Part shown: one piece after another, positions 44,593 to 54,780 of the stretch | Layout of the letters: each line of letters opens with the position of its first letter | How positions within the stretch are numbered: the first letter of the stretch is position 1 | NCBI GenBank assembly: GCA_030765065.1 | Contig: CM060985.1 | Span: forward strand, 178,004,096 to 178,068,095 | Length of the DNA: 64,000 nt | Source: Deroplatys truncata | Taxonomy: Eukaryota > Arthropoda > Insecta > Mantodea > Mantidae | Direction: 5' to 3' | Made by a program: the position numbers and the translations under genes | Notes under the pieces: generated by a model | Database searches by the model: none | The model's input: only the letters and a program-made list of their open reading frames with translations | Told to the model about the DNA's origin: nothing

Positions 44593-44631
44593 CTTTTTTT
44601 TTTTTTTTTGCTTTTTTTTTTTTTTTTTTGT
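44593..44631. repeat. Long T tract
   Basis: Two T runs of 17-18 bases separated by GC. It could be the poly(A) end of a minus-strand retrocopy extending left into repeat W. Confidence 0.8.
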
Positions 44632-45139
44632 AGTATCGGGAATAGGATGGTTTGGACGTGAGGTAGAAGAGAAGGGAGGAGAGGGTATTGGGGTCCCGCA
44701 TAGCACCCCTGAAGTGAGAAAGGTTGTGCCAGCTGTGTTTATTTAATGTAATTACAGGCTTGTTGAGTGATCACGAGAGATGCGCTCAAGTTTGCCGATG
44801 GTAGCTGCCGCAGTGCTTCCAGTATCTTGCTTGTGTAAGAAGGTAGTTCCGAAGCCTTTCCTGACCACTCTTCAGGTTCTCAAGTACCGGAGTCCATTCG
44901 GCCGTGAAGCCTGTGGCGGGCAGACGATGACATGGCCCACGCCACTGGTTGTTGAGACTGCGGAGTCGGATCGCTGCGGACAGCTGGTGGTGAGGTTGTT
45001 GAGGGCGGTGGAGAGGGCGGCGGTGGTGGTGATCAGCGATGACGGAGTTGGCGGCGCTGGTGAGTGATGGTGTGTGTATGGCTTCTCGTGCTCCGAACGC
45101 TGCAGCTCAGACATCCGCCGAAACTGAAGTAGGTGTATT
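44632..45139. other. GC-rich island, no recognised gene
   Basis: 44780-45120 is clearly richer in G and C than its surroundings. It has open frames of about 95 codons on both strands, neither of which I recognise. It directly precedes family B copy 3, so it may be part of a larger element that includes B. Confidence 0.45.
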
Positions 45140-46487
45140 TGTGCCCCACGTATGGGAGCCAAACTTGAAGTAGTTATTGTCTTTAGGAGTTTGTTGATGT
45201 TTTTGGAGTTGATGAAGTTGTTTATTTATTCACCTCCACCTATGGACGTCAATTTGAAGAAGATTGTTTGTTACGTAATATGCTGCTACGTATTAACTCC
45301 GATTTAAATATGTATTTTTTGTTGTTACACTCCAAGTTTAAGCATATGTTTTAACTTTGTTATTAAACTGCTTCTATAGAAATTATTTATGTTTGTTTTT
45401 GCCTCGGCTGCTTCAGTATTGTTTTAGAGTCACGTATCTCTTAGACAGGGCGTGGTGCGACAAGATTGTAGGCTTACACAGGTTTTAAGTTTAAATTCAC
45501 TTCTTTTTATTAATCTTTGGCACAAATTAAATAGCACTACACTGATATTAAGAGCTGTGAGGTTCTTTAATTTAAAACTTGCACTTTATCACGTATACTA
45601 AATTTTCGTTACACATGAATACGTAATATAGAGGCGGCGCAGTGGCCGAGTGGTTAGACCTCTCGCCTCCCACCGAGGCGGCCCGGGTTCAATCCCAGGG
45701 ACCTGCATGTGGGATTTGTGGTGGACGAAGCGGCGTCTGGGCGGGTTTTCTCCGGGTTCTCCGGTTTCCCCCGCCATTCATTCCACCAACTGCTCCATCA
45801 TCACCTTTCCTTTCATCCATTTCACCAACATTTCGTTTCAGCTACTTCCTACATCCCATACCAGGCTGATCACCCATCCTGGCTGTTCTGTCTGATCCAT
45901 GAGTGTCTGCTCCTCGACGGGCCTCTGACCCCAGGCACCGGTTTGTAAGTCCTGGGGGGTGTAAGTCCTACATAAGAGGAGGGTAAACAGATAATGAATG
46001 AATGAATGAATACGTAATATATCTTTAGAGAACACATCTTCCATCCGGTCACTACCAAGGTCTGCCGGCAACTGAACATATTTCAACCGTCAAAACCCGT
46101 AAGCTTCTGTATTTAAAGTCTCTGATTGGCTAATCTTAGTCCAATAGAATGCATTTAATTAAAGCTTTTTTCTGGCTGTTGATTGGCGAATTTTAAACTG
46201 TCACAAAATTTACATTATCGTTGGTCTAATCATGAGTAGTAACATTTAAACTCTCAAACTCATTATTGCCTCAATGTTACCTCATTGTTAGCAACGTTAC
46301 TATTCTCACAGCTCTTATATTGTTAAAGTACGTAATATATTCACATAACATTATATAAGCATTTGCAATGACTGTTACATACATTTTCAGAAGTACTACA
46401 TACATATTGCTTCAAGGTGGGCTGCTATTGAATTTACATATTATATAATTTAATTTAAATTATTCAAATGTTAAAAATACTGCCTCA
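45140..46487 (+). repeat. Family B repeat copy 3, split by SINE-E
   Basis: CCCACGTATGGGAGCCAAACTTGAAG at the left, GCCTCGGCTGCTTCAGTATTG, then the shared body to AAAATACTGCCTCA. Interrupted at 45631-46007 by SINE-E, whose TSD lies in the B sequence. Without the SINE it is about 960 bp, slightly longer than other copies because of extra 5' sequence. Confidence 0.8.
45631..46007 (+). mobile_element. tRNA-derived SINE (SINE-E) with GAAT tail
   Basis: Head GCGGCGCAGTGGCCGAGTGG (A-box-like) and GGCCCGGGTTCAATCCCAGG (B-box-like), 45 bp apart. The body is GC- and CT-rich, and the tail is (GAAT)4. A TSD of up to 14 bp, GAATACGTAATATA, lies on both sides (45617-45630 and 46008-46021). A 4-bp repeat tail rather than poly(A) implies a LINE partner of the type that primes on short tandem repeats. 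The well-kept TSD makes it one of the younger insertions. Confidence 0.95.
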
Positions 46488-46499
46488 AAACACTTGCAG

Positions 46500-46660
46500 T
46501 CCTCCCGCAACCGCCTCTCTGTTTACAGTTCCAATTCCAATGATAATAAACACATACTTTATCATAAGAGATGCTGGAAATGTTGTCGCTCTCTCCACAC
46601 ATTTCTGGCATCTTCTCAGGTAACTTTTATTCAGACTGGAGGGTTTAATTCCGAAACTGA
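46500..46660 (+). repeat. Repeat Y, copy 2
   Basis: CCCGCAACCGCCTC, ATCATAAGAGATGCTGGAAATG and TTCAGACTGGAGGGTTT match 3541-3711. It follows the family B 3' end after about 13 bp. Confidence 0.65.
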
Positions 46661-47042
46661 GTGAATTTCTGGCCCGTGTTCTTATACTTTATTTTTCATG
46701 TGGTTATGGGAGATGCGTAGGTTTCTGTAACTGATGTTCAGAAATGGAGTAATTGACCTACCTTAATATTCTTCTCTGCCTTCGCAAAACAACAGATGTT
46801 GGAGTACAGAGAAACCCGACTTTAAACACGAGATTCCTTGCATGAGGCGAAAACAGGTTTTCAGTAAATATTTATAGAATAAATACTTTTAGAACAAACA
46901 ACAAATGCAGAGAGCTACAGGAATATCTTCTAATACAATTTTTTGAACAACTGACCGACTTTGAATGTCATTCTGGATATTTCCAGCAGGACTTCACTAC
47001 CGCGCACACAGCTAATGAGTCATTGAATTTAAATGGAGAAAT
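46661..47042. other. No recognised feature
   Basis: Unrecognised AT-rich sequence. Confidence 0.5.
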
Positions 47043-47285
47043 TTGTTTAAGATAGGGTAATTAGTAAACAATTGTGGTCCCCGCGAGCCCGCGATTTTAT
47101 TGTATGTGATGTGTGTCTATGGGGGAACAACAAATCGCATACCCTGCAAGAGCTACAAGGAAACGTTATGGAGAAATTCACTCAACCTTAGGTCTTGAAC
47201 TCTGGATTATAAATTAAAATTTTCCGAAAACATGCTACAAATATGCGGATATAATCAATGTTGAAATAGGACAATATTAACAGTG
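47043..47285 (+). repeat. 240-bp direct repeat, copy 1
   Basis: AAGATAGGGTAATTAGTAAAC, GATTTTATTGTATGTGATGTGTG, GAAACGTTATGGAGAAATTC and ATATGCGGATATAA recur at 48483-48715 in the same order. Unknown element or local duplication. Confidence 0.75.
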
Positions 47286-47306
47286 AAGAGTCAATTTATA
47301 TAATAA

Positions 47307-47567
47307 ATGAGTCGAAATGATATTAAAAGCCTTCACTTACATCATGATGGTAAAAGATGGACGATCGTTTCGAGGCTTCCAGGCCCCATCATCGACAAGG
47401 AGACGACTGAATCTTGCTCCAAAGGTACAAAATGTATCTACCCATGTGGACGATTGGAAGGACCTCAGGTGGTAGTTTACATAACTGCTAAAGGTGAAAC
47501 AGAAGGCTGCTGTACCGACATCTCTTGTAGTGTAGTGGAACTTGAAGTAGGATGGGCCCCACCTTGA
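47307..47567 (+). CDS. Unrecognised short Cys-rich ORF, doubtful
   Basis: 86 codons with seven Cys clustered in the second half (ESCSKGTKCIYPCGRLEG and TEGCCTDISCSVVELE). I recognise no family. It lacks neighbours, a clear promoter or a secretion signal, and sits among repeats. It could be a fragment of a mobile element ORF, an exon, or chance. Listed only because its composition is unlike the repeat-derived frames around it. Confidence 0.2.
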   Translation: MSRNDIKSLHLHHDGKRWTIVSRLPGPIIDKETTESCSKGTKCIYPCGRLEGPQVVVYITAKGETEGCCTDISCSVVELEVGWAPP

Positions 47568-47664
47568 AATTTTTTCTTCTGAAGTTGAACCAGAAGGTGG
47601 GTGACGTCATCCAACGGCGGAATTTTAAAGTTTACAACTTGTGAATTACTTTTTATAATAAATA

Positions 47665-48482
47665 TTTTTACTTTCTCCACTACATATGTATTGTATTCCA
47701 CCCAAAAATTCCATATCGAGATTTCACCGGAAATATATGTTCTGAGACCTCCTGAATCAAAAACAAAAGTATTTTTGGAAACATGTCCCTGTGTGTGTCT
47801 GTGAACAGCGTAACTCGGAAACGAATAGTTGGATAAACACCAAACTTGGTATTTAGGTTCAGTATCTTTCATAGATGCGACACGAAGGTTTTCAAGAAAA
47901 CACCCCGACCCCAGATTACCCTTTACATGGAAAACTTTTCGAAAATTTTAATTTTTTCAGAAATGGCTCTAACGGTTTTGATTAAAATATCGTATATTAA
48001 AATACTTTCATGGCAAATAAAATGTATATCTTGAATTTTTCAGGAATGGCTCAAAAAGTATTCTTCATTGTGAACGACTTTACATAACTGGTAAACTCTA
48101 AGGTAGAAAACATTTTACTACAAAAAATGTAGATCGCATTAAAATACACAATTTATGTCATATACATTTTTTTATTGAACCATTTTCGAGATATTGCTTT
48201 TTATTCCCTTAAATTCTCCAATACTTATACTTTTTCTCAAATGGCAATTCGTTATTCATTTTTTATGTCCTGAACATGCAAAGAGAAAGGAATACTCCAC
48301 ATAGCAACCAGCTCTTAAAATATTTGACCATCGCTTATAGCCTATCAATTCCCCTTGCATCTACAAGAAAATTAGCAATAAAATTAATATCTCGATTAAC
48401 ATGAAGCATATGGAGAATATGCGTTTTTAAGAATAGTTTTACAAGAGTAGAGAAAGTCATGCGAGTGTAACATCAGATTTTT
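47665..48482 (+). mobile_element. Family H (H-a), full-length
   Basis: TTTTTACTTTCTCCACTACAT to GCGAGTGTAACATCAGATTTTT, 818 bp, with a small deletion in the 5' palindrome and a short GTGTGTGTCTGTG microsatellite. It ends exactly where the second copy of the 240-bp direct repeat begins. Confidence 0.9.
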
Positions 48483-48715
48483 GTTAAGATAGGGTAATTA
48501 GTAAACAATCGTGGCCTTCACGGTTCAATGATTTTATTGTATGTAATGTGTGTCTATGGGGTGAACCACAAACCGCATACATTGAAAGAGCTATAAGGAA
48601 ACGTTACGGAGAAATTCACTTAATCTTGGATAATAACTTTGGATTGTGTATTAAAATTTTCAGAAAATATGCCTCAAATATTTGGATATAAAAGGACAAC
48701 ATTTTCATCTCTTAT
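48483..48715 (+). repeat. 240-bp direct repeat, copy 2
   Basis: See copy 1 at 47043. GTTAAGATAGGGTAATTAGTAAAC begins directly at the family H 3' end. Confidence 0.75.
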
Positions 48716-48759
48716 GATAAGGTTTGTGCTTATTAATTTCTCGTGCATACACATAGTTA

Positions 48760-48851
48760 GCAACGAAGTTATTGCATTCCACCAAAAATTCGATACGAAG
48801 ATTTTACTGGAAGAGTATGTTTTGAGGCCCCTTGATCTCAAACAACTTTTA
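48760..48851 (+). repeat. Family H (H-c) 5' piece, host of nested copy
   Basis: GTTATTGCATTCCACCAAAAATTCG, GATTTTACTGGAAGAGTATGTTTTGAGGCC, and CTCAAACAACTTTT, broken at the internal A-tract. Resumes at 49715. Confidence 0.85.
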
Positions 48852-49714
48852 AAAAAATCTGATGTGTTACACTCACATAACTTTCTCTACTCTTGTACAA
48901 TCTATTTTTACAAACGCCTATTCTCCATATGCTTCATGTTAATCGAGATATCGAGATGTCAACCTTATTGCTAATTTTCTTGTAGATGCAAGGGGAATAT
49001 GGTAGCTTTTAAGCGATAGTCAAATATTTTATCGCTGGTTACTATGTGGCGCATTCCATTCTCTTTGCATGTCCAGGACATAAAAAAATGAATAACGAAT
49101 TTGAGAAAAAGTATAAGTATTGGAAAATTTAAGGAAATAACAAGCAATATCTCGAAAACGGTTCACTCAACAAAAGAAATGTATATGACATAAGTTGTGT
49201 ATTTTAACGCGATCTACATTTTTTGTGTAGTAAAATTTTGTCTATCTCTTATGGTTTACCAGTTATGCAAAAGTCGTCACAATGAAGAATACTTTTGGAG
49301 ACATTCCAAGAAAATTCGAGATATACATTTCATTTCTCATGACATTATCTTAAACATACGATATTTTCATCAAAATCGTTAGAGCCATTTTTGAGAAAAT
49401 TAAAATTTTCGAAAAATGTTCCATGTAAAGGGTAGTCTGGGGTGGGGGGATTTTCTTGAAAACCTTCGTGTCGCATCTCTGGAAGATACTGAACCTAAAT
49501 ACCAAGTTTGGTGCTTATCCGACTGTTCGTTTTTGGGTTATGCTGTTCACAGACACACACACACACACACACACACACGGACATGTTTCCAAAAATGCTT
49601 TTTTTGGATTCAGGAGATCTCAAAACCTGTATTTCCGGTGAAATCTCGGTATCGAATTTTTGGGTGGAATGCAATACTTCCCCTATTTACTATACGTAGT
49701 AGAGAAAGTAAAAA
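48852..49714 (-). mobile_element. Family H (H-a), full-length, nested
   Basis: AAAAAAATCTGATGTGTTAC to CGTAGTAGAGAAAGTAAAAA, 863 bp, with a (CA)n run at 49554-49578. Removing it and one A-tract rejoins the host as CAACTTTTAAAAAGGTTCATG, which matches the consensus position before the microsatellite. Confidence 0.94.
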
Positions 49715-50150
49715 GGTTCATGTGTGTGTCCTTTAACAGTATAACTAAACAACGAAAAGTCTGTTAAACACCAAACTTGGTATTTAAATTTAGCATCTTA
49801 CAAAGTTGTGACATGAAATTTTCAGGTAAAATCCCCTACTCAAACTACACTATACATAAAGTATTTTCTAGAATTTGGATGTATATCTTAAATATTCTGG
49901 GAATAGCCTATGATGTCCTTTACACTAGTAAGGAATTTGTATAATCTCGTATAACCGGTAAATTTTAAGGGGCAGACGAAAACGCACCAGCAAAAACTGT
50001 AGAACTCTTTAAAACATAGAATTTGTTTTAAATAGGTTTTTTTGTGGCATAAGCCGTTTCTGAGATTTCCGTTATTAAAGGTTCCAAGTGTTCATTTATT
50101 GACAATTCTATTAAACTCCTTTCAAAGTTCACAATATGGAATTTAGAGAG
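49715..50150 (+). repeat. Family H (H-c) host, continuation, 3' truncated
   Basis: GGTTCATGTGTGTGTCC (microsatellite), AACGAAAAGTCTGTTAAACACCAAACTTGG (conserved block), ATCTTAAATATTCTGGGAATAGCC and TTTTTGTGGCATAAGCCG. It stops near a (GA)n tract. Confidence 0.85.
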
Positions 50151-50184
50151 AGAAAGAGAGAGAGAGAGCGAGAGAGAGAGGGAG
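50146..50184. repeat. (GA)n microsatellite
   Basis: Interrupted GA run at the truncated end of a family H copy. Confidence 0.9.
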
Positions 50185-51087
50185 GCTGGACCATTTAAGA
50201 CTGTACAGTATCTCTAAAACTAAGCGCTATAGAAAGAAATACCTTGAATAAAAGTTACTTAATATTATGAGGGAAAGTAAATTCTATTAGCCGTGTTTTG
50301 TTTGGAGGACGTTGTGATAGCCATTTTAGGTCAAATTTATTTTTGTAAATGGAAATCTACAATTAGTGTAAATTTAAAATATATGGATGAGAAATACGAC
50401 TCATTTCTGGGAATAATTGTGAGGTATTCATTGTGATGACCTGTATAATTCGAGATACAGAAAATCTTACTGCAAAAACATGTACACTGCCGTGCATAAA
50501 AAATGTCATTAGATCGCCAGTGCTTTTCTCTCTTTGAGGTTATCACCTTCAGCTAACTAACTTTTAACTTCTTTTGACTCCGCCCTACCGGTATCGTTTT
50601 GCAAGTGAGTGACCCGAAAAACAAAGGATGATTATTAAACCAATTACATATTATTCGACCTTCTAGAGGCTGGAGTGAAGAATGATTTACATGTGTGGGT
50701 AAACTGAACGACAGCTACGACATTTTCATTTATGAAAGCTTTCATCAGCGACATGGAGACGAAGGTTAAGTTATTGCTGCTACTAAATGGCAATAAGAGA
50801 ACGGTAGAGTAAAATGAAAATATAAGTTTTAAGTTGTAACGTTACCCTTCGGTAGTTCGACCATTCTTTTGGGGAGGTAAAGTACCCTGCCAATCTAGTG
50901 GCCATAGTTTTCCAGTACCAACATAAAAAGCTCCGTTTCATTATGGGTCATATTTTATGCACGTGAGTATATACCTCGTCAAATCACACAATTTATGTCA
51001 AATAAGCATTTTTTGGTGTTAATCTTTTGCAAGATACTCTTTGTTCTAAAATTAACACCTACGTTGTTAAGTGCGAAGTCACTATAG

Positions 51088-51128
<41 letters not shown>

Positions 51129-51439
51129 CATTCCAAGAACAGGGAATTTCAAACTCATCTGATAATGTCACACTTTTTATCGTTTCAACCCTACTGCATT
51201 GTCCTTAAACCTACCAATACATATAAGAATGAAACATAAGGAATGTGCCCATGTGTAATGTTTCTCTATTAACAAAAAGTAGGTAGGAGAATAAACCTTT
51301 GTAAGCATGGCTTGTAGAACAGTGAGTGGAGAAGCTCATGTGAATGAAACTTTTCGGATTTTTAATATGGGAACTCCAAAGATAGTGTATTTCGGGTAAA
51401 ATTTTAATAATAAATAGCCAAAGATACCTTTAGATACGT
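50185..51439. other. No recognised feature except a (GT)n run
   Basis: About 1.25 kb, mostly AT-rich. A GT run of about 18 units lies at 51090-51127. Short stretches after it (GTAAGCATGGCTTGTAG, GTGGAGAAGCTCATGTGAATG near 51300-51345) look like an old family H 3' end. No gene supported. Confidence 0.5.
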
Positions 51440-51504
51440 ATGCTGCAGAATGAGTGAAAGGTATAGTGCGATCCTGAGTTCGATTCGCGTCGGGCCGGTC
51501 AGTC
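51440..51504 (+). mobile_element. tRNA-like B-box fragment
   Basis: GTGCGATCCTGAGTTCGATTCGCGTCGGGCCGG resembles the T-arm end of a tRNA-derived SINE head. Truncated by the family H insertion at 51505; A box not found. Confidence 0.4.
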
Positions 51505-52349
51505 TGTTTTTTACTTTCTCTACTACGTATAGTAAGTAGGGCATGTATTGTAGTCCACCCAAAAATTCGATACCGAGATTTCATCCGAAATACATGTTTT
51601 GAGACCCCCTGAATCAAAAAAAGCATTTTTGGAAACATGTCCGCGTGTGTGTGCTTGTGAACAGCATAACTCAGAAACGAACAGTCGGATAAACACCAAA
51701 ATTGGTATTTAGGTTTAGTATCTTCCAGAGATGCGACACGAAGGTTTTCAAGAAAATCCCCCCACCCCAGATTACCCTTTACATGGAGCATTTTTTGAAA
51801 ATTTTAATTTTCTAAAAAATGGCTCTAACGATTTTGATTAAAATATCATGTGTTTAAGATACTTTTATGACAAATAAAACGTATATCTCGAATTTTCTGG
51901 AAATGTCTCCAAAAGTATTCTTCATTGTGAACGACTTTTGCATAACTGGTAAACCATAAGAGATAGACAAAATTTTACTACACAAAAAATGTTGATCGCG
52001 TTAAAATACACAACTTATGTCATATACATTTGTTTTTGTTGAGTGAACCATTTTCGAGATATTGCTTGTTATTCCCTTACATTTTCCAATACTTATACTT
52101 TTTCTCAAATTCGTTATTCATTTTTTTTTTGTCCTGGACATGCAAAGAGAATGGAATACTCCACATAGCAACCAGCTCTTAAATCATTTGACTATCACTT
52201 AAAGCCTAGCAATTCCCCTTGCACCTACAAGAAAATTAGCAATAAGATTGACATCTCGATTAACATGAAGCATATGGAGAATAAGCGTTTGTAAAAATAG
52301 TTTGTACAAGAGTAGAGAAAGACATGTGAGTGTAACACATCAGATTTTT
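51505..52349 (+). mobile_element. Family H (H-a), full-length
   Basis: TTTTTACTTTCTCTACTACG to GTAACACATCAGATTTTTT, 845 bp. The microsatellite is short (GCGTGTGTGTGCTTGTG). Its 3' end abuts repeat X. Confidence 0.93.
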
Positions 52350-52850
52350 TTCTTGGTGGTTTCTTCGGGTCGGTAAGGGTGGTTCCTTTTCTACCACGAA
52401 TTTCTTGTCTATTATTTGCTTATGAGCAGGATTGACCAGTGTCCAGATGCGTTCTATTCTGGGAACAGAAGAGATGTCATCCGGGCTAACGCGCAGGTCG
52501 CTCTTCGGGTCTTCCCCGCAACCCTCCTTTCCAGGGGTCACGTTAAAAGTAAAGAGGTGTACCCTGTCCCGATTTCGGGAGGTGGGGGGCTTTCGTGATA
52601 TGTTCTACTCCTCTTCCCTGGTATGGTATCCCCTCCCGAAATTTTTCGTCAAGTTAAGAGCACACTGAAGGGGCTACGGAGACGCTCAACCCGAAAACGT
52701 TAGGAATCCAGCTGCGCTGCGACTACCGCCATCAGGTCTGCCCGCCTTTCGTACTCTTTTGCCCCATCCCTTCCTTCCGGAAGTATAGTGGGTACTAAAG
52801 CCCTAACCTTGGCCGTAGTGCTTAAGCCCCTATAGCCTTGTGTACCACAT
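52350..52850 (-). repeat. Repeat X, copy 1 (longer)
   Basis: The minus strand reads CCTCCCGAAATCGGGACAGGG (small palindrome CCCGAAATCGGG), ACGTGACCCCTGGAAAGGAGG, CGCGTTAGCCCGGATGACATC, CAAATAATAGACAAGAAATTCGTGG and ACCCTTACCGACCC. It then meets the family H 3' end. The same order occurs on the plus strand at 56098-56333. GC-rich. Type unknown; possibly the 3' part of a retroelement. Confidence 0.65.
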
Positions 52851-52968
52851 CGCGGTACATTTTTTTAATGTTTTATGGTTTTAAATGGCCTTTTTTATTA
52901 TTTTATATTACATTAACATTCAGCAATAAAATACGGCCTTTTATGATATAAAATATATATTTTACTTT

Positions 52969-53736
52969 CTCTACTACGTATAGTAAGTAGAGGAAGTATT
53001 GCATTCCACCCAAAAATTCGATACAGATATTTCACAGGAAATACATGTTTTGAGGTTCCCTGAATCCAAAAAGACTAATTTTTACAAAAATATCCGCGTG
53101 TGTATGCCTGTGTAAATCTTTCTGTGTCTGTGAACAGCATAGCTCAAAAACGAAAATACCAAACTTAGTATTTAGATTCAGTATCTTTCAAAGATGCGAT
53201 ACCAAGGTTTTCAAGAAGATCCCCTTACCCTTTACATGGAACATTTCTCAAAAATTTTAATTTTCTCAAAAATGGCTCTAGCGATTTTGATTAAAGGATC
53301 ACATATTTTAGATATTTTTGTGGCAGATAAAATGTATATCATGAATTTCTGGGAAGTCCCCAAAATTCCTCATTATTCTGAATAACTTTTGCATAACTGT
53401 AAAACCTTAAGTCCTAGACGAGGTTTTACTTCGCAAAAATGTAAATCTCGTTAAAACACACAATTTATACTTCTCCCCAAATGGGAATTCTTTATTCGCC
53501 TTTTTATATCCTGGACATACAAAGAGAATGGAATACTCCACATAGCAACCAGCTCTTAAAAGATTTGACTATCGCTTAAAGCCTACCAATTCCCCTTGCA
53601 TCTACAAGAAAATTAGCAATAAGGTTAACATCCAGCTGTTTTGATTAACATAAAGTATATGGAGAATCAGCGTTTGTAAAAACAGTTTGTACAAAAGTAG
53701 AGAAAGTCATATGAGTGTTAACATATCAGATTTTTA
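52969..53736 (+). mobile_element. Family H (H-a), internally shortened
   Basis: TTTTACTTTCTCTACTACGTATAG to GAGTGTTAACATATCAGATTTTT, 768 bp. It has two short GT stretches with TCTGTGTCTGTG, and a deletion near 53470 removes the region before AATGGGAATTC. Confidence 0.9.
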
Positions 53737-54780
53737 AAATAAAACTGTAGGATTTGTTTAAATGATAAGAAAAATCCATGAAACTGTATCCATACGTAAC
53801 GCAGTAAGCATCCAAGCATGCCGTTACACCGTTTATTTTTCCTGGGACCTCCCCATCCCTTACGACACACTCATTGGGTTTCAATCGCTGGGACTCCAAC
53901 TCGTGACGTTTGGCTTTGAATGGATTGCTAGTCCATTCCCTCTCGTTCTATCGATCGCGACTATATAAAAGCCTGTTTGGTAATTAGAGGAAGAGGGCCA
54001 CATGTAGCAAAATATTTCCTCCTCCGCTTGTAAACCCTAAAAGTAAGAGGTTTTATTTCTTTATTTCTCCCTTTTCCCACTGCAGAAGCACATATAGCGA
54101 GAGTTTCGGCTGAAGAAACTTCTACCGTCTTGCAGAGCAGGAAGTTTCTGCAGACATTTGCGATGATCAATTCTTCAACAAACACATATATATTTCCATA
54201 AGAGGAAAGTCTGCCTCGGCTTTAGTGGTATAGGCCATCCGTTTCCGTCAAGCTGTTACATATAAACATCAATCACTTTGACACAAACACAATGTGTAGG
54301 TGTGGCAGCTATATCCATCTTCAACCCCATTCTCTTTACTTTGGGCTTCCTCTCCACCTTTCGCACCTTCCTCCTAATGTTAGCATTACTTCCTGATGGT
54401 CACTGCATCACCGTAAAAACAAGTATGATGGATTATCTCTCCGTGTTGTTTCAGGCAAAGTCACATCGTGGTATGGATCTTCCTTACAAAAGGTACCAAA
54501 TCGAACAGAACTACTAAAGAAAAATGTATTATATTTTTAGAATCATGTCACCATACTTTCTGTACCATCAATCTTACGAGGGAAATTCCGAATCCTTTCA
54601 GAATTCCATGTTTAAGAGCCACATTCTAATGTTTTAAGAGTTGTTTGCCGTGTAGTTTGTTCGATTTGCTCAAATAATTTGTTAATTATCATCATTTAAA
54701 ACCGTTGCGTTGACCCAAAAATTAATTCAACCTGAAATATTTTCGGGCCATTTTTCTTTTACAATTTTAAGTCATCATTA
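53737..54780. other. No recognised gene; repeat Z at 53803-53865
   Basis: CATCCAAGCATGCCG...TTATTTTTCCTGGGACC...CCCCATCCC at 53810-53860 resembles 61027-61075 (CATCCAGGCATGCCACCG, TTATTTAACCTGGGCC, CCCCATCC). The rest is unrecognised. Frames of 60-79 codons have no family. Confidence 0.45.

Noticed and set aside
44357-44701. 114-codon frame with a poly-Lys run
   Set aside because: The Lys run is the translation of the T-tract at 44593-44631. Not a protein.
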